This document shows, in pieces, positions 59,471 to 64,000 of a DNA stretch of 64,000 nucleotides (position 1 is the stretch's first letter; each line of letters starts with the position of its first letter). The DNA lies in contig NZ_RAQC01000001.1 of assembly GCF_003610405.1 (NCBI RefSeq), forward strand, positions 1,798,001 through 1,862,000, written 5' to 3'. The notes beneath the pieces are model-generated. The model did no database searches. It was not told where the DNA came from and was given only the letters and a program-made list of their open reading frames with translations. The DNA comes from Microbacterium sp. AG238. GTDB taxonomy: Bacteria; Actinomycetota; Actinomycetes; Actinomycetales; Microbacteriaceae. The position numbers and the translations under genes are program-made.

Positions 59471-60576
59471 GAGGCCGGAGCCGGGGCGTAGACGGCCCGC
59501 GCCAGCGCGTCGAGCACCCCCGCGCTGCGCGGTCCGAACGACAGGATCTGCCCGTCGGCCATGTCGACGAAGCGGCGGTGCTGACCGGCCGCGGTGAGCG
59601 CGATCGCGGGCTTGTCGGCGAGCAGGCCGTCGACGCCCCCGACCGATTCCAGGCCGCCGGTCATCACGAGGATGAGGTCGGGGTCGGCGGCCACCATCGC
59701 TTCGTCCGTGAGGGGCTGCATCCCGCTCCAGCCGAGCTCACCGGCGACGTCGACCCCACCGAGCGCGGTGATGAGCTGGTCGGCACCAGACTCCGACCCG
59801 AACAGGTAGTAGACCCCCGCCGACCCGCGCAGGTAGAGGAAGACCATGCGCAGACGGTCGTCGGCTGCCTCCGGCGCGAGCGCGGCGATCTGCGCCCGCG
59901 TCGCATCGACGTCATCCGCGATGCGCTGAGCCAGCCGATCCCCCGCCTCGACGACACCGAGCACCTCACCCACCGATCGCGCGAGATCGGCGGCGCCCTC
60001 GAACGACGCGGAGCGCTCGACGAAGACCACCGTGATGCCGACGTCCCGCAGCTGCTGCACGACGTCGACCGGCCCGATGCTGCCGTCGGTGATGACGAGG
60101 GTCGGCGCGAGGCCGATGATCGACTCGGCGTTGACCGTGTGGCCGCTGCCGGTGACCACCGGAAGGTCGGCCGCGCCGGGAAAGGTCGTCGAGACGTCGC
60201 GGCCGACGAGGTCGCCACCGAGCCCCAGGCCCCACACGGTCGCCGCCAGCGACCCGGAGAGGTCCATCGCGATGATGCGCGAGGCGTCCGTCACCGTCAC
60301 CTCGACGTCGCCCGTGAGGTCGTGCGAGGTCACGGTGACCGGCAGGCTCTGCACGGGATCCGCGCCGACGGGGTCGACCTCGGCGTCGGCGAGGACGGCT
60401 GTCGACGGCCCCTCGAGCGAGCGCGGATCACTCACCGGCGTGAGCTCGCTCAGCGGGGGCCGGTCGATCGCGACCTCGACACCAGCCTCGGCACCTGAGG
60501 TCGCCGCCGGCATGCAGGCGGTCAGCGAGAGGGCGGCCGCGGCGAGCGCTGCGACAGCGAGCCGTCGCATCCTCAC
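59467..60576 (-). CDS. hmuT: Heme-binding lipoprotein (periplasmic-binding type)
   Basis: A 369-residue substrate-binding lipoprotein. Lipobox SLTAC (Cys 21). The TroA/PeripBP_2 fold is seen in RIIAMDLSGSLAATVWGLGL, VVTGSGHTVNAESIIGLAPT and TDGSIGPVDVVQQLRDVGI. In Corynebacterium the HmuT protein binds heme passed on by HtaA. Its ATG overlaps the HtaA-like gene stop, so the four proteins are made together. Confidence 0.92.
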   Translation of the reverse strand: MRMRRLAVAALAAAALSLTACMPAATSGAEAGVEVAIDRPPLSELTPVSDPRSLEGPSTAVLADAEVDPVGADPVQSLPVTVTSHDLTGDVEVTVTDASRIIAMDLSGSLAATVWGLGLGGDLVGRDVSTTFPGAADLPVVTGSGHTVNAESIIGLAPTLVITDGSIGPVDVVQQLRDVGITVVFVERSASFEGAADLARSVGEVLGVVEAGDRLAQRIADDVDATRAQIAALAPEAADDRLRMVFLYLRGSAGVYYLFGSESGADQLITALGGVDVAGELGWSGMQPLTDEAMVAADPDLILVMTGGLESVGGVDGLLADKPAIALTAAGQHRRFVDMADGQILSFGPRSAGVLDALARAVYAPAPAS

Positions 60577-61487
60577 GCGGCGGACCCGTCGTCGGCGCCA
60601 TCGGCGGGCGCCTCACGGCGCTTGCGGCGCGAGACGACGACCGCGGCCGTCGTCCCGCCGATCGTCGCGACGAGCGCGCCACCGATGGCGGCGGAGAGCG
60701 CGACGGGGAGCGCGCTGCCCGATCCGTTCTCGCCATCGCCGGATTCTGCGGCATCCGCGGCGGGTGACGCCTCGACGACGGGCGCGGGCTCGGCGGTCGG
60801 CGTCGGGGTCGCACACACCCCGCTGGCGGTGAACGAGAGCGGGTCGAAGGCGGTTCCGGTCTCGTAGTTGCCGAAGGCGGCGTACCCCTCCTCGGTGATC
60901 GCGGTGGCGGCATCGGTCGCGGCGAGAGTGAGGACATCGCCCGCCACCGTGCTCTCGAGACCCGCGAGGTCGACGGTCACGAGCGGCACCTGAGGGGTGG
61001 TGACGACGGTGTCGTCTCCGGCCAGCGCGCTCTCCATCGACACCCCGGCGAGGTCGACGACGACCCGGCCCGATGCCGGCGCGAGGTCGAGCACGGCGTT
61101 CTGCACCGTCGAATCGAGGAGTCCGCCATGGCCGGTGAAGCGGATGCCGCCGGGGAACGAGATCGTGCCGGCGCCGGCCTCGGGGTCGTAACTGCCCGTG
61201 CCGCCGCTCCACGTGAACGCGGGCGTCTCGTAGCCGACGCCGCCGAACGGCTCCCAGGCGCCCTTGGCGATGGAACCGGAGATGTACGACCGGAACGACT
61301 CCTTGAAGCCCCACGTGACGGTCGCGTCGGTGATGGTGCAGCCGGATGGCGAGGCGGATGCGGCGGGGCGCTCGGAGCGCATGGACGTGACATCGCCGAT
61401 CGCGAAGGCGGGTGCGGCGGCGCCGAGGACGATCGACGCGGCGGCGAGCGTCCCCAGGGACGCCCCAGTCAGAAGGAAAGAGCGCAC
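60573..61487 (-). CDS. HtaA/HtaB-like heme-binding membrane protein
   Basis: A 304-residue protein with a signal peptide (AAAPAFA), one HtaA conserved region (ATVTWGFKESFRSYISGSIA, FTGHGGLLD; the Tyr and His for heme are present), then a Ala/Gly/Pro linker, a single hydrophobic helix (AAIGGALVATIGGTTAAVVV) and a basic tail (SRRKRREA). It is anchored in the membrane, not sorted. It starts the htaA-hmuTUV operon, with an IdeR-like box upstream. Confidence 0.9.
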   Translation of the reverse strand: MRSFLLTGASLGTLAAASIVLGAAAPAFAIGDVTSMRSERPAASASPSGCTITDATVTWGFKESFRSYISGSIAKGAWEPFGGVGYETPAFTWSGGTGSYDPEAGAGTISFPGGIRFTGHGGLLDSTVQNAVLDLAPASGRVVVDLAGVSMESALAGDDTVVTTPQVPLVTVDLAGLESTVAGDVLTLAATDAATAITEEGYAAFGNYETGTAFDPLSFTASGVCATPTPTAEPAPVVEASPAADAAESGDGENGSGSALPVALSAAIGGALVATIGGTTAAVVVSRRKRREAPADGADDGSAA

Positions 61488-61507
61488 AGCAGACTCCAGA
61501 AGTAAGG

Positions 61508-61526
61508 TCAGGCTTGCCTAACCTTA
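61508..61526 (-). promoter_or_regulatory. IdeR/DtxR-like iron box before the htaA-hmuTUV operon
   Basis: TCAGGCTTGCCTAACCTTA matches the DtxR consensus at 15 of 19 positions and is part of the longer palindrome-like TAAGGTCAGG/CCTAACCTTA from 61503 to 61526. It lies 21 bases before the start of the HtaA-like gene. Confidence 0.75.
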
Positions 61527-61538
61527 TCGGAGTCGACG

Positions 61539-61907
61539 TCAGGGCCGAAGCGGAAGCAGCGCGTCGAGATCGGCGCGCGTGCCCGAGGCGCGCAGCCGAC
61601 CCGCGGCCGCGGCATCCGCCCACGCCAGCTCGCCCAGCGCCAGCGCGATCCAGGTGGCCGCGTCGGTCTCGACGACGTTGGGCGGCGTGCCGCGGGTATG
61701 ACGCGGACCCTCGACGACCTGAACGGCGCCGAACGGCGGAACGCGCATCTCGACGGAGTTGCCGGGCGCCTTCTCGACGAGCAGCTGCAGCAGGTAGCGC
61801 ACAGCCGTCGCCAGGTCGGGGCGAGCGGGCTTCTCGCCCGCGGAGTCGGCGGCCGCGACCGCGGCGAGCGCGGCACGGCCATCGGCGGTGAGGATGCTGC
61901 GGGCCAT
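61539..61907 (-). CDS. Sterol-carrier-family (SCP2-like) small protein
   Basis: A 122-residue protein like the short SCP-2-domain proteins found beside purD in actinobacteria: it has ATAVRYLLQLLVEKAPGNSV, EMRVPPFGAVQVVEGP and TWIALALGELAWADA. Ligand and function are unknown. The ATG at 61907 is chosen over GTG at 61916. It is divergent from purD, and its stop is about 50 bases from the heme operon start. Confidence 0.75.
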   Translation of the reverse strand: MARSILTADGRAALAAVAAADSAGEKPARPDLATAVRYLLQLLVEKAPGNSVEMRVPPFGAVQVVEGPRHTRGTPPNVVETDAATWIALALGELAWADAAAAGRLRASGTRADLDALLPLRP

Positions 61908-61930
61908 GGGTTCCACGCTAGCCCGGTCGG

Positions 61931-61936
61931 TAGGCT
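61931..61936 (+). promoter_or_regulatory. -10 hexamer of the leaderless purD promoter
   Basis: TAGGCT followed by six bases and the GTG at 61943, identical in layout to the S-component gene at 16876. No ribosome site. Confidence 0.6.
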
Positions 61937-61942
61937 GGCCGG

Positions 61943-63214
61943 GTGAAGATCCTGGTCCTCGGCTCGGGCGCGCGCGAGCACGCCATCATCCTCGCTCTCG
62001 CCGCGGAGGGCGCCGGCCACGAACTGCTCGCGGCCCCCGGCAACGCCGGCATCGCCCGCGATGCCCAGATCATCGCGGGTCTCGATCAGAACGACCCGGT
62101 CGCGGTGACCGAGTTCGCGGGCAGCGCGAACGTCGACCTCGTCGTCGTCGGCCCCGAGGCGCCGCTCATCGCCGGCGTCGCCGACGCGCTGCGCGAGCGC
62201 GGCATCCCGGTCTTCGGCCCCGGCAAGGTCGCTGCCCAGCTCGAAGGGTCGAAGGCCTTCGCCAAGCGGGTCATGGACGAGGCCGGAGTGCCGACCGGTC
62301 GCGCGGTTCGGGCACGCAGCCGAGCCGAGGTCGAGTCCGCGCTCGACGAGCTCGGCGCACCCCACGTGGTCAAGGCCGACGGCCTGGCAGCCGGTAAGGG
62401 CGTCATCGTCACCGACGACCGCGAGGCAGCGCTCGCCCACGCCGACACGTATCTGCCCGGCGGCCCGGTGCTGATCGAGGAGTTCCTCGCCGGCCCCGAG
62501 GTCTCGCTCTTCTTCGTCTCGGACGGCGACACCGTGCGCGCCCTCAGCCCCGCGCAGGACTACAAGCGCGCCTACGACGGCGACGCCGGCCCGAACACCG
62601 GCGGCATGGGCGCCTACTCGCCGCTGCCGTGGCTCGCCGACCGGTTCGGCAGCGAGGCGGAGTTCGTCGCCGAGGTCACGCGCGACGTGGCCGAGCCCGT
62701 CATCCGCCACCTCGACGCCGAGGGCACCCCCTTCATCGGCCTCCTCTACGCGGGCCTCATCCTCACCGACGCGGGAATCAAGGTCATCGAGTTCAACGCG
62801 CGCTTCGGCGACCCCGAGACGCAGGTCGTGCTCGCCCGGCTGACGTCATCGCTGTCGGAGCTGCTGATGGCCGCCGCGAGCGGTCGACTCGAGTCCGAGC
62901 CTGACCCGACGTTCTCGACCGACACCGCCGTCACCGTCGTGCTCGCGAGCGAGGGCTACCCCGAGCAGCCCGTCACCGGGCGGCCTCTCGCGGGGCTCGA
63001 CGCCGCAGCATCCGTCGAGGGCGTGCACCTCGCTCACGCTGCGACCGCCGAGACGATCGACGGGCTCGTCGCCACCGGCGGGCGGGTGCTGAACGTCGTC
63101 GCGGTCGGCACCGACTTCGCCGAGGCCCGAGACCGCGCCTACCGCGCACTGTCCGAGATCACGCTCGAGGGCTCGCACCACCGCACCGACATCGCCGCCC
63201 GCGTCGCGGACTAG
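61943..63214 (+). CDS. purD: Phosphoribosylamine-glycine ligase
   Basis: A 423-residue PurD of the ATP-grasp superfamily. It has LVLGSGAREHAIILAL, VVVGPEAPLIAGVADAL, DGLAAGKGVIVTDD, SPAQDYKRAYDGDAGPNTGG, FNARFGDPETQVVL and a normal end. It makes GAR from phosphoribosylamine and glycine, the second purine step. GTG start with a leaderless-type -10. Close to purF/purM on the same chromosome arm but in a separate operon. Confidence 0.97.
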   Translation: MKILVLGSGAREHAIILALAAEGAGHELLAAPGNAGIARDAQIIAGLDQNDPVAVTEFAGSANVDLVVVGPEAPLIAGVADALRERGIPVFGPGKVAAQLEGSKAFAKRVMDEAGVPTGRAVRARSRAEVESALDELGAPHVVKADGLAAGKGVIVTDDREAALAHADTYLPGGPVLIEEFLAGPEVSLFFVSDGDTVRALSPAQDYKRAYDGDAGPNTGGMGAYSPLPWLADRFGSEAEFVAEVTRDVAEPVIRHLDAEGTPFIGLLYAGLILTDAGIKVIEFNARFGDPETQVVLARLTSSLSELLMAAASGRLESEPDPTFSTDTAVTVVLASEGYPEQPVTGRPLAGLDAAASVEGVHLAHAATAETIDGLVATGGRVLNVVAVGTDFAEARDRAYRALSEITLEGSHHRTDIAARVAD

Positions 63215-63234
63215 CCCGCAGCGGGGCGCGGCCC

Positions 63235-63318
63235 GCCGCAACTCCTCGATTTCGGGCCGTCTCCAGCCTGACGTCGGCTGCGACGTCCGAGCTGGACGTG
63301 TTCTTGAGGAGTTACGGC
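63235..63318. repeat. Palindromic repeat, family A copy 2
   Basis: GCCGCAACTCCTC (63235-63247) pairs with GAGGAGTTACGGC (63306-63318) at 12 of 13 positions; inside, CCAGC pairs with GCTGG and GACGTC occurs twice. It lies between the purD stop and the convergent MFS stop. It shares the AACTCCT/AGGAGTT arms with the element at 2131-2218. Confidence 0.78.
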
Positions 63319-63337
63319 AGGCCGCGGGTCAACCAGC

Positions 63338-64000
63338 TCAGCGCTGCGCGAGGTGCGCGGGACGCTTCAGGAAGATCACGACGATCACGGCGACCCCGAT
63401 GACGACGGCCGGCAGCACCATCGCCTGAGCCATCGCGGCCGAGAACCCCTCGGCGATCGCGGGAGGCATCGAGCCGCCGCCACCGCCGAAGTCGCCGCCC
63501 GCGGCATCCCCGGCACCGGGGAGGTTCGCGGTGAGCCGCGACTGCATGTACGCCGCGATCGCCGCCGAGCCGATGACCGAGCCGACCGTCCGGGTCGTGT
63601 TGTAGATGCCCGAGCCGGCGCCGGCCTGGCGCGGCGGCAGGTTGCGGGTCGCCGTCGTGGCGAGGGGTCCCCACATGCCGGCGTTGGCGACACCGATGAT
63701 GGCGGCGGGGATGAGGAGCAGCAGCACCGGCGCCTCGGTGTTCATCAGCAGCGCGTAGCCGACCAGGCCCACCACCATCAGCATCAGACCGGGGACGAGC
63801 AGCAGACGCGGGTCGACCCGATCGAGGATGCGGCCGGCCAGCGGCGCGAGCGCACCCGAGAGGATCGCCATCGGCACCAGCAGCAGCGCCGACTGCGTCG
63901 GCGTGAGGCCGCGCGCGAGCTGCGTGAAGAAGGCCATCGGCAGAGCCATGCTCGTCACGGTGAACCCGACGGCCGCGATCGCGATGTTGGAGATCGCGAA
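63338..64000 (-). CDS. DHA2-family MFS drug transporter, C-terminal part (5' end outside window)
   Basis: The frame is open to the end of the window, so at least the last 220 residues are seen. MALPMAFFTQLARGLTPTQS, PMAILSGALAPLAGRILDR and QAGAGSGIYNTTRTVGSVI (the DHA2 R-x-x-x-x-G motif C-like GxGxxNTxR pattern) are typical of 14-helix EmrB/QacA pumps. Substrate unknown. It is convergent with purD, the family A palindrome lying between. Confidence 0.85.
   Translation of the reverse strand, partial: FAISNIAIAAVGFTVTSMALPMAFFTQLARGLTPTQSALLLVPMAILSGALAPLAGRILDRVDPRLLLVPGLMLMVVGLVGYALLMNTEAPVLLLLIPAAIIGVANAGMWGPLATTATRNLPPRQAGAGSGIYNTTRTVGSVIGSAAIAAYMQSRLTANLPGAGDAAGGDFGGGGGSMPPAIAEGFSAAMAQAMVLPAVVIGVAVIVVIFLKRPAHLAQR

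Noticed and set aside
60573..60750. Sorting signal at the end of the smaller HtaA protein
   Set aside because: The C-terminus has a helix and a basic tail but no LPxTG- or LAxTG-like motif.

Overview
The window is high-GC DNA with dense, often overlapping genes (ATGA and GTGA junctions), many GTG starts and many short leaderless-type promoters. Gene content points to an actinobacterium of the Microbacteriaceae, most like Microbacterium: DUF3073, an Rv2578c-type radical SAM protein, HtaA-type heme proteins, a sortase-E-like LAATG signal and IdeR/DtxR boxes. This is inferred from protein families and style, not from a database search. The window is chromosomal in character; I saw no transposase, phage gene, tRNA, rRNA or CRISPR array.

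Layout. 1-5 kb: end of a sucrose phosphorylase, a GH3 lipoprotein, and the cstA-ybdD pyruvate/peptide uptake pair, with a palindromic repeat built into the 5' end of ybdD. 4.6-11.5 kb: small single genes (four GNAT acetyltransferases, a pirin, a SnoaL-like protein, an NAD-dependent epimerase, a lipoprotein, and a divergent HxlR/azoreductase pair). 11.6-16.7 kb: two exported hydrolases, one a 1203-residue subtilase. 16.9-21.7 kb: an ECF transporter (two S components, a double ATPase, a T component) with a siderophore-interacting protein behind an IdeR-like box. 21.8-27.5 kb: VanY carboxypeptidase, a radical SAM protein with a LexA-like box, a lipoprotein, and a DEAD-box helicase with a 90-bp tandem-repeat tail. 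27.9-32.2 kb: an RND efflux pump and a two-gene fluoride channel.

32.3-40.4 kb is the most interesting catabolic locus: a DhaK-DhaL kinase, an EryI/DerI-like RpiB protein, a TIM-like isomerase, a GntR regulator, a PF01261 TIM-barrel enzyme, a 3-hydroxyacid-type dehydrogenase, an SDR, a 33-residue membrane protein and an ACS-type MFS carrier. A 15-bp operator occurs at both promoters. I infer uptake of a sugar acid, oxidation at C3, decarboxylation to erythrulose, phosphorylation, and isomerisation to D-erythrose 4-phosphate.

40.5-48.7 kb: topoisomerase IB with a Rho-N protein, a PadR/DUF4097 operon, a universal stress protein, DUF3073, and purM-purF-MFS. 48.7-53.4 kb: a repeat-rich gap, then GlcNAc use (nagB, ROK regulator, PTS IIBCA). 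54.6-61.5 kb: a heme-uptake locus (large cell-wall HtaA protein; a second HtaA protein with HmuTUV) with two IdeR-like boxes. The window ends with an SCP-like protein, purD and the end of a DHA2 MFS pump.

Several families of intergenic palindromes recur (at 2.1/63.2 kb, 20.1/21.8 kb and 48.9-49.3 kb, plus single copies). They are the main structure in the window not explained by genes.
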